64,000 bases of DNA, from positions 5,828,001 through 5,892,000 of the forward strand of contig JAIQDT010000001.1 of the NCBI GenBank assembly GCA_021521415.1. The letters run 5' to 3'. This document shows, one piece after another, positions 35,460 to 46,700 of this stretch (its first letter is position 1; every line of letters begins with the position of its first letter). A program made the position numbers and the translations under genes. Below the pieces are notes generated by a model. That model had not been told where the DNA came from. It was given only the letters and a program-made list of their open reading frames with translations, and did no database searches. This stretch comes from Bidens hawaiensis. Lineage: Eukaryota > Streptophyta > Magnoliopsida > Asterales > Asteraceae.

Positions 35460-37692
35460 TCTTACTAATCTATTAAATCAAAATAATGCCTCCACATGTC
35501 CTTCTACTAGGCTGTCCGCCTATGCATCCATGTCACCTTATTTCCATTCCTAGATTGTCTAATATTGTGCCATTTGTCATCTCTTAACCACAAAACCATA
35601 TCAAAAAAACCCGGTTCATTTACCATTTACCATAATCAACAAACAATCCAACCACTCAATTTTCTCTCTATTCTGTATACGAACATACCAAACTTACCTA
35701 AACCTAATACGCCGCTACTATTCTACACTAACTCCGGCCGTCGTATTCCGCCTTCTCCGTTATTCACCATGTTATTCTTCAATTCCATCTTTGTAAAGGT
35801 CTACAATCGTTTGGTTTCCGTTCAATTCATGGTTTGTCATACCAGATGCGATAAGGTTAGGTTATCGCAATTGATGTTTCTTATAACAGATCGATTCTCC
35901 GGTGAACATGATAAAGGTAATTAACAGACGATTTTTCACCTTTAGATTCTTAATTATTATAATAACATCCGATTAATATATTCCGGCCAAACGATGAAGT
36001 TGTTCATAATTATTTTTTATAACATAACCTTAGGTTAAAATAAATTTACGGTCATATTTATATTATTTTCTTTAGTCAACAATCATAATTGAACTTTTCA
36101 TTGTTTTCCGGCCACTTTGTTCTTTATGTTTTTATTTCCGACCAATTTCCATTTAGATTTTCATTTAATTCCGGCCAATTAAATATTTAATTTGCAGTCA
36201 ATTTGAAAATATTTTTTGTAGTCAACTGTCATAATTGTATTCTTATTTTGTTTTCTGTGATTTTCCAATTTATGTTATAATTGTCGATCAATTTCCGTTG
36301 ACTATTTGATTTATTTTCCTGCAATTTATTATATAATTAAATTATAAATTACATATTAAATTATAATATTCATTTTCCAAAATTAATTTATTCAATGATT
36401 TATTACAAATTATTACCAAATTAATGTACCTAACTAATTCCAAGTTTAGTTTACGTTTTGACTTACTTTTCAACTCATAATTTTTGAAAGTTTTGACTAA
36501 AATAACCGTATTTAAGTAAATAATTTACCAATTGAATGTTCTTTATTTATTTTGATATTTTAATATTTAATTTTTAAAATTTTTGACTCAAACTAACCGT
36601 ATTTGATATTATATTAAGAAACAATAACTTATTTTTGGAATATTTAATTTATAATATATGAAATGTATGATTATATTCAAATTCAAATTTCTTTAAAAAA
36701 CGTTTATATTTTTAGAAACAATAAGTTATTTTTGGATATTATAATTTAATATAATACTGTTGATTATATGAATTCTAAATCTAATATTTTTATTTTAATA
36801 AACTTTCTATACGTAGCATGTTTAACAAAATTAAACCTCTCGACATTCTACTATATAATATGTAATCACAAATTCATTTTTCATATTCATTTTTTCCCAT
36901 TCGTATTTGATTTATCATGTAAGCTTCTACACTTTTGATATTTGTTTTTAGTTTTCTGCCACTTTATTTAACTGTTTTATATTCCATTTAAGCATATTTC
37001 AATGGAAGCTCAGACCTTTACCATGCTAAATGAGATTGATGTTCTCAAAACATCAACATCAACTCTTAAGGTTATAGTTCTGAGTCTTTGAAGTATCAAA
37101 GATAACAATAATGTCAACAAGGATTTTTTGATGGAGATGGTTTTAATGGATGAACAGGTAAAACTGTATTTATTAATCTGTACATATGTTATACTTTCTA
37201 CATTATATCTTTAATTCAATACTTATATTTTTAATGACAGGAGAATCGAATCCAAGCCACCGTTTACAAACAGGACTCTAACCTTAAGAGTTTTTGTTTG
37301 TCTTTTGGTGGTTTTGTTTAAATTAAGTTATTGTAATTTTCAAGTTTGAATTTTAAGACAATGTAATTTTATAATACTCATCTCCAATGTATTCACGGCC
37401 AAGATAACTTTTCAGGTGTTTAGGAAATGGGAGTTTATGTTGGTATAACTTTTGAAGACTTTGATGATGTTTTTATATCAAAGAACATGGTTAGTGTTTT
37501 TGTTTGTCTTTTGGTGGTTTTGTTTAAATTAAGTTATTGTAATTTTCAAGTTTGAATTTTAAGACAATATAATTTTATAATACTTTTGTAACAAATATGA
37601 ACAAGTAGTATGTTAACTTAAACGTATGTTTAAATTGATTTTTTGTTAAGACATGTTATTTCACCCGCGTGTCACGCGGGTCTATACCCTAG
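35460..37692 (+). mobile_element. Non-autonomous Helitron (2.2 kb)
   Basis: It begins TCTTACTAATC after host A and ends with a perfect hairpin CCCGCGTG-TCACGCGGG at 37663-37679, 9 bases from the terminal CTAG, before host T. The uninterrupted LTR at 11394 shows the empty-site sequence. The interior is AT-rich; a small frame at 35565-35924 and ATG-led snippets around 37003-37160 may be captured gene scraps, but no domain is recognisable. Two 89-bp direct repeats are inside. Confidence 0.85.
37290..37584 (+). repeat. 89-bp direct repeat pair inside the Helitron
   Basis: 37290-37378 and 37496-37584 (offset 206) are identical except for one base seen by eye (CAATGTAA versus CAATATAA). Confidence 0.9.
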
Positions 37693-37756
37693 TAAACAAA
37701 TAATTAAATTAGCCTTCATGCATGCAGCTCACATGAGAATGAATTAATTTTCATTA

Positions 37757-38169
37757 CCACGCTCCTCTCCCTGGATCCGTTGTCACGCTGCTTTAGGGTT
37801 TGGTGGTGTTTGGAGAAGTGTACATGGATAATAGACACCGGATTTTAAGGGTTATGAACTCAAATATAATTAATTTTTAAAAATTCGGATATCGGATATT
37901 CAAAAAATCTCAAAATCACTATCCGAATCAGAAATTTAGAATATCCGGATAATTCTGATTCGGATGTTTTTGAACACCCTTACAAGAAACTTATTTGAGG
38001 GTCCTGGAGCTTGAGCTTCGAAGGCACTCTGAGTGCTCAAGTCAATATTTTGTATGAGACATTGATATTATTATACATAAGCATAAAAGTATAAGAGCGA
38101 GAGTAAAGATGATAAGTATGAGAGGTCGGGAGATAAAGAATATGTGATGTTATTCCCTGGAGATATATA
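37757..38169. other. Spacer with AT-rich MITE-like segment
   Basis: No gene. 37855-37985 has GGATATCGGATATTC-type sequence ending GAACACCCTTAC, similar in style to 53270-53770, suggesting a degraded MITE. Confidence 0.4.
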
Positions 38170-38503
38170 GGGTATGTTTGGCAAAACTAGCTGGTAGTTG
38201 TAGCTGGAAGCTGCTAGCTAGTGACTGAAAGCTGGTAGCTGTAGCTTTTTAGATATATTCAAATGTTTGGCAGAGTAGCTGAAACTTTTAATAAAATGTA
38301 TAAAATTACTAAAATTTGCATAAATAAAAACAATAATAGTAATGTATTTAATTTTGAAGGTTATTTAAGTAAATTAAAATACTAAAAGCTTGTAGCTGTT
38401 TTTAAACGCTACTAGTAGAAGCATTAAGTTTTTTCTCTTAACCTAAAAGCTTCAAGATCCTTTGACCAAACAAAACTTTTAAAGCTTCATGCCAAACATA
38501 CCC
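38170..38503. mobile_element. MITE, about 334 bp
   Basis: Ends GGGTATGTTTGGCA and TGCCAAACATACCC are perfect 14-bp inverted repeats. ATA flanks both sides (38167-38169, 38504-38506), a possible 3-bp duplication as in PIF/Harbinger elements. The interior has AGCTGGTAGCTGTAGCT-like repeats. No coding. Confidence 0.8.
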
Positions 38504-39069
38504 ATAGTCATCTACTTTAGGGAACTTGTAGCCACGTTCCACTCCTAACTATGCTTATGTATGACGTTATTCCTGTTTTGAGGTAATATCCTTTTAGGTA
38601 CTATAAACGTTTCATTTCTCTGTCCGTATAGTCTGGTTCATATGATGTAGTTTTTTAAGACGATCGATATGATATTGCTCTTGGCCTGTAGCCTTTTTCT
38701 GGCTTGTATTAGTTGATTATGCACTTATACTAGGGGTGGCAACCTTGACCCAAACCATTCCAAATGGGTCAATTTGGGTTGTTTTAAAATTCAAATGGGT
38801 TGAATTGGGTCATAGGTTTTAATTAAATGGGTCACTTGAAATTCCACATTCTTATTTTTTGGTCAAAATGGGTTGACAAATTTAACTACATGGGTCGATG
38901 TGGGTTAGTGTATTAAGGAAAAGTGACATGTTTGGGTTGAAATGGGTTTTAGATTGGAACGATATCGGTTTAGGTTTCGGCTCGGATCAGCTTTCGTGCC
39001 GACACGAGTTTTAGCACTGGACGGGTTGGGTTTCGGTTTCTTTCGAGTTTTCGCACTAGACGGGTCGAT

Positions 39070-39430
39070 TAAGGTTTTTGATTCGTTTTCGTCGACATTT
39101 CGGTTTCGGTTAATTTGTCGGGTTTTTTTTTTTTTGATGAACGAGGTTAGCGGTGAAAATATTTTGGTTTTTTTACTTTTTTCGTTATTTGTTTATATTT
39201 TGAGTTATGATTTTTTATTTGTTTTTTTTTGAATTTTTTTTTGAGGGATTTTGGTCTTAATAGAAATCATCAAAAAATATTCAAAAAAATTAATAAAAAA
39301 ATCATAACTCAAAAAATAAAAGAAAAACAAAAAATGTAAAAAAACTAAAACGTTTCGTCCATTGTCCTCGTTCAAAAAAAATCGACAAATTAACCGAAAC
39401 TGAAATGTCGACAACAACGAAACAAAAACA
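39070..39430. repeat. Inverted repeat (foldback), arms ~160 bp
   Basis: 39070-39235 is the imperfect reverse complement of 39270-39430. Shared blocks are GTCGACATTTC, GGTTAATTTGTCG, AACGAGG and TTGAGTTATGATTTTT. The arms lie either side of a short AT-rich loop and could form a long hairpin. Confidence 0.85.
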
Positions 39431-41163
39431 TGCTGAAACAAGCTGTTAAGTGATTAAAGAAACTGAAAAATCGCTAAAGCAAGCTGTTAAGTGCTGAAAC
39501 GAGCTAAAAATCGCTTAAACGAGCAATTTGATGCTAAAACGAACTGAAAAATCGATTAAACGAGCTGTTACGTGCTGAAATGAACTAAAAAATCGCTTAA
39601 ACAAGCTGTTACGTGCTAAAACGAACTAAAAAGTTACTTAAACGAGTTGTTACGCGCTGAAAGGAACTGAAAAATCGCTTAAACGAGCTGTTACGCGCTG
39701 AAACGAACTGAAAAATCGCTTAAACGAGCTGTTACGCGCTGAAAAGAACTGAAAAATCATTTAAACGAGCTGTTTCGTGCTGAAACGAACTAAAAAATCG
39801 CTTAAACGAGCTGTTAAGCGCTGAAACGAACTGAAAAATCGCATAAAGGAGCTGTTACGCGATGAAACGAACTGAAAAATTGCTTAAACGAGCTGTTATG
39901 TGATGAAATGAACTGAAAAATCGCTTAAACGAGCTGTTACGCAATGAAACGAACAGAAAAATCGCTTAAACGAGTTGTTACGCGCTGAAACGAACTGAAA
40001 AATCGCTTAAACGAGCTGTTACGCGCTGAAACGAACTGAAAAATCGCTTAAACGAGCTGTTATGCGCTGAAAAGAACTGAAAAATCCTTTAAACGAGCTG
40101 TTACGCGATGAAATGAACTAAAAAATCGCTAAAACGAGCTGTTAAGCGCTGAAACGAACTGAAAAATCGCTTAAACGAGCTGTTACGCGATGAAACGAAC
40201 TGAAAAATTGCTTAAACGAGCTGTTACGCAATGAAACGAACTGAAAAATCGCTTAAACGAGTTGTTACGCGCTGAAACGAACTGAAAAATCGCTTAAAAG
40301 AGCTGTTACGCGCTGAAAAGAACTGAAAAATCATTTAAACGAGCTGTTACGAGATGAAACGAACTAAAAAATCGCTAAAACGAGCTGTTACGCGCTGAAA
40401 CGAACTGAAAAATCGCTTAAACGAGCTGTTACGCGATGAAAAAAACTGAAAAATCGCTTAAAGAGCTGTTACGCGATGAAACGAACTAAAAAATCGCTAA
40501 AACGAGCTGTTACGCGCTGTAACGAACTGAAAAATTGCTTAAACGAGCTGTTACACGATGAAACGAACTGAAAAATCGCTTAAACGAGCTGTTACGCGCT
40601 GAAACGAATTGAAAAATCGCTTAAACGAGCTGTTACGCGCGGAAACGAACTGAAAAATCGCTTAAACGAGTTGTTACACGCGAAAACGAATTTTAAAATC
40701 GCTTAAATGAGCTGTTACGCGCTGAAACGAACTGAAAAATCGCTTAAACGAGCTGTTACGCACTGAAACGAACTGAAAAATCGTTTTAAACGAGCTGTTA
40801 CACGCTGAAACGAATTGAAAAATCGCTTAAATGAGCTGTTACGCGATGAAACGAACTGAAAAATCGCTTAAACGAGCTGTTAAGCGCTGAAACAAACTGA
40901 AAAATCGCTTAAACGAGCTGTTACGCGCTGAAACAAACTGAAAAATCACTTAAACGAGCTGTTACGCGCTGAAACGAACTGAAAAATCACTTAAACGAGC
41001 TATTACGCGTTGAAACGAACTGAAAAATCGCTTAAACGAGCTGTTACGCGCTGAAACGAACTGAAAAATCGCTTAAGCGAGCTGTTATGTGCTTAAACGA
41101 ACTGAAAAATCGCTTAAACGAGCTGTTACGCGCTGAAACGAACTAAAAAATCGCTTAAAAGAG
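39431..41163. repeat. 41-bp tandem repeat array, about 42 copies
   Basis: The unit reads CGCTTAAACGAGCTGTTACG followed by CGCTGAAACGAACTGAAAAAT. Copies at the left edge are most divergent; central and right copies differ at few sites (for example GCGATG, GCAATG, GAGTTG, CATTTAAAC variants). There is no open reading frame across the array. Confidence 0.95.
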
Positions 41164-41382
41164 TTTTGACCCAAACCCGTTTTGACCCGTTCCAACCTTG
41201 ACCCGTTATAACCCGAACCTGTTGACCCTAACCCGTTCCGACCCGAACCAAAACAACCCTTTTTTTAAGTGACCCGTTTTGACCCTAACCCGTTTCGACC
41301 CTAACCCGTTTCAACCCTAACCCGTTCCGACCCATGACCCGTTTTGACCCAACCCAACCCATTTTCCACCTCTAACTTATAC

Positions 41383-41937
41383 TATTTTATTACTCAATAA
41401 ACAATATCTAGTTGTCACATGTGGACGTAGATAAGTCTAGACCGAACCACATTAAACGCTCATGTTCGTTTACTTGTTTCTGTGTTTGTGTGTGCGTTAA
41501 TCCTAACATAAACCAGGTATGTTTAATAAACTAAATGCCCACCGGTTCAACTTTTTTACGTCTTCCATTTGTTTAGGATGGCACCCTTAATTTGGCGAAC
41601 TAACATATAGAATGTCTATGTTCTGATCTTTCTTTAATCCATGTGGCACTTTAGCGAACTAGAAAGGAAATTTAGGTTCTTGGAAGGTATACAAATAGGT
41701 CTTCCGCGATTTGAGAATTATAAATGTAAATGGTCAATTTCATTACTGCATGTAATACTTATTTTATTCTGTTAATCTTCAATAGAATGGTAATTTCACA
41801 TATAGAATATCAAATATTGTTTACAAAGAAATATTTTATAGATTTGTGAATAGCAACTTTAAGTTACCTATGCATTTATTCCAATTTTCGAAAGTATTAA
41901 GTCCCGTGTAATACATGTGTTTTTAAGCCAGTCTAGC
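41383..41937. other. Intergenic, nothing recognised
   Basis: AT-rich, no coding or repeat structure that I can support. Confidence 0.5.
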
Positions 41938-42768
41938 TGAAGAAACACTAAATGGCCCCAGCAGATTATGGCTAATCTTAGGGTCAAGTAGATGTTTCCC
42001 AGGAGGGTTAGGTCCAGCAAAGATGGTTATTCTTCTCGACCTGAGAAGGGGGGGTTCCTCCTTGTGACCACCCTCCGGCGTGAGAATCAGACTAGATTGC
42101 TCTGAATATAAGTGTAAATAGAGAGAAATAGCTAGAGAGAAGATGATGATACCGTTCCAAGGTGTTGGAGTATTTATAGCCGAATGTAGGTTTCCAAGCA
42201 GGTACGGCCAGCTGTATAATATTCCTTTTCCACCAACTACGGGCTATGTTCGTGCCACGATGGGAGTTGGTGGGTAGGCAGCGGCTGATAGTGACATTTT
42301 GTACTGGAGCGTGCTGCTCCTCGTACTATTGTCGGTGAGCTGTCACCCTGTGATTGGTTCATGGGTTGCTTTTGCCAGATCTTGTCTATTTGTCCACACC
42401 TTGATAGGTATAGTACAAAAGATCTTCTAGAAGCGTACGGACTGGCTCTTTTGGGCGGGAATATTCCCGCCCTGCTCATTCCTTCTTCAGGTGACATTAC
42501 TGAAGTATAAGAGTTAGTGCCTTATGCGTGTAGCCTTACTGTTAGTGCGGGTAGCCTTCCTTCTTGGCTTGTATCTGCAGCTGTGGGAACAGGCAGGGTA
42601 CTTTACCAAGGGAGGCTTTTCTGCGGGAACAGCTGGCTTACTGCGTGCAAGGTCTTCATCTCTCTGAGCATGGTGGGTCCTGCGGATCCAGTTGGTCTTT
42701 GCGCAAACGTCCCTCTTCAAGGTGAGTCTTGCGGGTCCAACATGGCTTTGCTGGGACCTACCTCTTCA
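41938..42768 (-). repeat. Element D 3' LTR (831 bp)
   Basis: TGAAGAAACACT...CTACCTCTTCA. It contains a perfect 20-bp palindrome at 42453-42472 (GGGCGGGAATATTCCCGCCC). It lacks ~31 bp present in the other LTR after CTCGACCTG. Confidence 0.95.
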
Positions 42769-42785
42769 AGTCCCCCCAGTCCATT
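42769..42785 (-). promoter_or_regulatory. Element D polypurine tract
   Basis: GGACTGGGGGGACT on the minus strand, directly before the LTR start. Confidence 0.8.
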
Positions 42786-43157
42786 GTTCTTCTCATGAAT
42801 TGTTAATAAGTGAGGGGAACTTTTGGACTTTAAGCAAGGGGTTTTGAAAAGGGTTTTTCGTTTCTTAAGGTTTTCCGTGGGGATTCTTCCCGCAGTTTTC
42901 CTAATGTCACTTGCAGAAATTCCCGACTTTTCTGCCTGATCTTTGGGTATGATACGGGTAGGTGTGTAACCTCCTCGCAAGTCGGGAGCGTTAAGTTTCA
43001 CTTGTGTGGATTCTCCACGAGGTTTTGGTAGTTTGACATAGTGATCAGTTATGTTAAACAACCAATTCCACCTTGAAGCTTCAAACAATCTAGTTCTCAA
43101 AGTTCCCGCCATGCGGGGGTGCTATTTCTCTTTCCGCAAGCATGGCCCATAAGATCC

Positions 43158-43351
43158 TTCTTGGTTTCAATTCCCTGCAGGTGCTAAGTATGTGAAGGGT
43201 TTCGCCTTGACACTGTACCCGCACTTGTCTTATGGTTCCTTGCTTTCCAAGGTATTCTTGGCTTCAATTCCCTGCAAGTGCTAAGTATGTGAAGGGTTTC
43301 GCCTTGACACTGTACCCTCACTTGTCTTACGGTTTCTTGTTTTCCAAGGTA
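43158..43351. repeat. 97-bp tandem duplication
   Basis: Two copies with an offset of 97 bp (TTCTTGG(T/C)TTCAATTCCCTGCA...CTTTCCAAGG). They lie upstream of the antisense gene, within the 42786-43640 stretch that otherwise shows no coding. Confidence 0.9.
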
Positions 43352-43651
43352 AGGGGGTATATTCCCTCTTATTTTTGAATCTTTTTGAATCTTTTTGGAA
43401 TTCGGAGAGTTGGTGAAAGGATAAGGACAGTCCAAACGGTCTTCTGACGGTTTCAGGACGTGCAGGAAGTTATGACGACGTGACAGCATGTGGTCAATCA
43501 GGACGCTTTTCAGGCGCGTGGGAGCGAGTTTCATGACACGCGCCATTCCGACATCTGTTGCCAGCTTGCTGTATCCACACGTGTCGCCGTGTCATTGCGC
43601 CTGCGCTTTCTCTTTCATCCGCATGAAATTCATCGCATTCATTGTGATGAG

Positions 43652-43659
43652 TATATAAG
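43652..43659 (+). promoter_or_regulatory. TATA box of the antisense gene
   Basis: TATATAAG followed by GGGGG, 139 bp before the ATG at 43791. It predicts transcription from about 43685 and a ~105-nt leader. It faces opposite to the LTR promoter of the element. Confidence 0.65.
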
Positions 43660-43790
43660 GGGGGAGAGGGTGTATCTCGTCCCATACCTTCACTTCACCT
43701 TTCTTTTCCTTTTAAGCGATTTCCGGCGAATACTCATCTTTTCCGGCGAGCATTCTCCTGAAACCGCTTTCTTTCATTAACATTTAAAAA

Positions 43791-46700
43791 ATGTCTTCTA
43801 CTCATGACCCTGAGGTTAACGTCGAGGAGTCCGACGTATACCTCGAGAACCCGACGTCCACGTCTGATAAGGACGATAAGAGTACTGCTGGCGAGTGTCA
43901 GTGTACTCTTTCTGTCGATGTATACCATTACATCGTCAAGAAGTTCATGCTGGAGCCGTATGAGCCTGAGTTTCCGGAGGCCAACCAGACGGTGTACGAT
44001 GCCCCTAAGGGCAAGATAGGGGTTTACGCTTCGTTCTTCTTATATGGTAATCTAAGATTCCCATTAACGAAGTTCGTGTACCGTGTTTTGGAGAAACACT
44101 GTGTTCATTTGACGGAGGTGCACCCAATGGCAATTGCCAAAGTTCGCCATTTCGAATGGGTGTGCCGTATTTTGGGTATCGAGCCTCGCGTCGACCGCCT
44201 GATGACCTTCTATACTTGGAGGTGCATCCAGGGTTGGTATACCCTTGTTACTCGGATCAAGGGTTTGAAGATCTGCGCTACTGAGCGTAGTCTTCGTTCT
44301 TGGAAGCGGGAGTTTTTCTACATCTCCGCTCGCGTCGTCCCCATCGCGATGACGTTAAAGAATGGGAGGGCACTTCCTAACCTTCACGCCTCCAACTACC
44401 AGGAGACGGAATGGTTCACCAAGATCTCCCAGATTCAGACTCTGGTTTATCGCTTCGCGGAGTCTGGGATGGTGATGCTTGGGATGAGCCGCGTGTGGAA
44501 GGATGCTGGGTCCGGGACGCCGCAAATACCCATCGTTCTCGAATACGGTTTGAACTATCTTTCTTTTGGTACGCCCCGTCTTTTGTGTTGGTTTAGGGTT
44601 TTCCTTTTAACATTTTTATCGTTTTACTTCAGAGGGGAACGACTTACAGTCGCTTTTGCACCCGCGGGAGACTGGTGGTCCCGCACGGTTGGGTACTCGT
44701 GATCTCGATGAGGACGAGTTGCCCATTTTGGAGCAGACTGCGGATAGATTTGTAGAGGTCTACCCGCCAGGCCATGAAATTTTAAGCGCCACTCGGCCAG
44801 GTAAGGAGTTCTTTAACCCTCGTCCTTTTCACGCTCAAACTTCTGCTGGAATTCCTCATATCTTGTCATCTTCTGATGAGGAATCCGCAGATGAGCCCTT
44901 TGTAGTGAGGAAGAAGAAGGCGGCTGGCGCGAAGGGCAAAACGAAGGTTGCTACCTTCGTTAACTTGGGAAATCAGTCTGATTCCGAGACTGAAAGTGAG
45001 GAGGCGGCGGGGAACCTTGGTGGTGACGAGGCCATTGTCTCAGAGGTTGAGAAAACGGCTGTCACTTCTGAGCCACCAAGCGCTGAGAAGGTGACTGGCG
45101 TAAAGAGGCCAGTTTCATCGGGTCCATCTCCGCCTGTCAGGGCTTTCAAGATCAAGAAAACCCGTAAGTATACTTTTTGTGTACCTTTTCCGCATTTCCT
45201 TCCGCCTTTGTTTTTTATATCTTTGGTTTTTCTTCATGCAGGGGTGGACTTATCTGCCTTCGAGAGCGGTGCGGGAGGAAGCGGTTCAGGACCCACGACG
45301 ATAGGTTTGGTCAACCTATCCGAGGCGATGACCCAGGCGACTGCGCCTGTTTCTGGTACTGGTTCAGTTGCTCATACTGTTGAAGCAACTGTTCCGGTTA
45401 TTACGTCATCTGTCATGGCTGCTGTGCCGACGATGGCATCAAGTTTTGTTGCTGCGTTGAGCAGTTCAACGTCTCCGCCGGCCGTCAGTGCCATCTTTAC
45501 TACATCCTTCACCGGACCGGCGGTGGCTTTTCCTGCGAGCTCATCTGTGGCGGCTACCACGGTTAGGAGTTCATCTCAAAGTAGTTCATCTCCGATGGTC
45601 TCTACCTCAGTGGCTTCTACAGCGTCACATTCGGCGTCAGCGACTACCTCGTCTACGGCCGATTCTTCAGGTATGTTTAGAGTTGGGACCTCTAGACTTA
45701 CCTCTGTTGATGAGGGAGTCCCATCTTTGCCTCCTTCCCATCTCCTTGACCTATTGGATGGATATCCTCTAAGTTCAGGTGATGGGTTTAGCGGCTATCG
45801 GCCTGTTATCGACCCTACAGGTGCGTGGGGTTACTTTGGCCTCTTATCCCTCCTTGTCATTTTTTCCTAACTGTTTTTTGTTTTCGCAGTTTCGGATTCC
45901 AAAGAGGTCTATGCGCCAAGGTGGAATATCCGCCGAGGGACAACTCTGAGGACGGCTGCAGACTGCGTCGACTGGGCGCGCCATGCCGCTCCAAGCGGCG
46001 CATTGGGGGAGGCCATGGCTAGCTACCAGGAGGGCAGGTTGTCCAACGAGCTCCGAATCCTTCTCGCCCGGATGCAGCCGCGCGTCGAGTTACTTTGTCG
46101 TGAAAACGACAAGTTAAAGACTGCTCGCAGCTTGGAGGGGGCTCAGGTTCGATCGCTGCGGGAGGAGAACAAGAAGCTTGCCGCCACCGCTGCGGAGAAA
46201 AAGAAGGCCTTCAAGGCTCTTGAGGCTGAAATTCAAGCTAGGCATGAGGCCCGTTCCAAGGCTACCCAAGCTATTAACGAACAGCTTAGGTTGGCTAAGG
46301 AAACTGCGCGTAATGCAACTGAAAGGGCCACCAAAGCTGAAGCTGTTGCTGAGCCTCTGCGCGCTGAGAATGAAGAGCTGAAAGCCAAATTGGAGAAGCT
46401 TCAGCAGGCTCATGATGCTTTGGCTTTGGAGGACGCCAAGAAGCTACAAGTGCTCTTGGATCAAAAGGTTGTGCTTGATCGCACTGAGCGCAAGCTTAAA
46501 GGCGTTGAGGAAGCTACTGCCAAGGAGGTGTTGCTTGCCAACCTTAATAAGAATGAAGCTGAACGCGCACGCGATCAAGCTCAAGCTACCCTTCAGGAGG
46601 CTCTGTCCCATAAGGATTGGCTTCTACGAGAAGCGTTGCCGTAGGTACGCATAGCTCCGTAACTCTTTGCTTTTTGCTCTTTTTCTTTATACTTAGAAAA

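Larger units (their letters stand above)
11394..37756 (-). mobile_element. Element C1: outer Ty1/copia retrotransposon, carrying nested insertions
   Basis: Minus-oriented element with a 3' LTR at 11394-11684 and a 5' LTR at 35233-35459 plus 37693-37756 (split by a Helitron). Order on the minus strand is gag, zinc knuckle, protease, integrase, RT, RNase H, as in Copia. The flanking pentamers CCACA (11389-11393) and CCACG (37757-37761 if the LTR ends at 37756) form a one-mismatch target duplication. All domains are broken. It hosts element C2, a hAT-type MITE and a Helitron, so it is the oldest layer of this nest. Confidence 0.85.
35233..37756 (-). repeat. C1 5' LTR, split by a Helitron
   Basis: 35233-35459 and 37693-37756 together match the 3' LTR at 11394-11684. 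Just left, 35213-35232 holds a degenerate initiator-Met primer-binding site (ATCAGAGCATCGG, minus strand). Confidence 0.8.
38723..41382. mobile_element. hAT-like non-autonomous element carrying a foldback and a 41-bp satellite
   Basis: The element proper is 38731-41374. Termini are TAGGGGTGGCAA and (reverse complement of the right end) TAGAGGTGGAAA. It is flanked by the perfect 8-bp duplication ACTTATAC (38723-38730, 41375-41382). The outer ~200 bp on each side consist of ATGGGT(C/T) repeats on the left and their complement ACCCGTTTTGACCC on the right. Inside are an inverted-repeat pair (39070-39430) and the tandem array 39431-41163. No transposase is present. Confidence 0.85.

Noticed and set aside
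38942..39441. Phe-rich open frames at 38942-39232 and 39205-39441
   Set aside because: They are T-rich low-complexity arms of the foldback, not genes.
39431..41163. CRISPR-like array
   Set aside because: Units are contiguous 41-bp repeats without unique spacers, inside a plant transposon.
42237..42720. Open frames inside the LTRs of element D (repeated at 50039-50636)
   Set aside because: They occur identically in both LTRs because the LTRs are duplicated; no coding signal or domain.
46114..46413. Minus-strand Leu-rich frame
   Set aside because: Shadow of the coiled-coil exon of the antisense gene.
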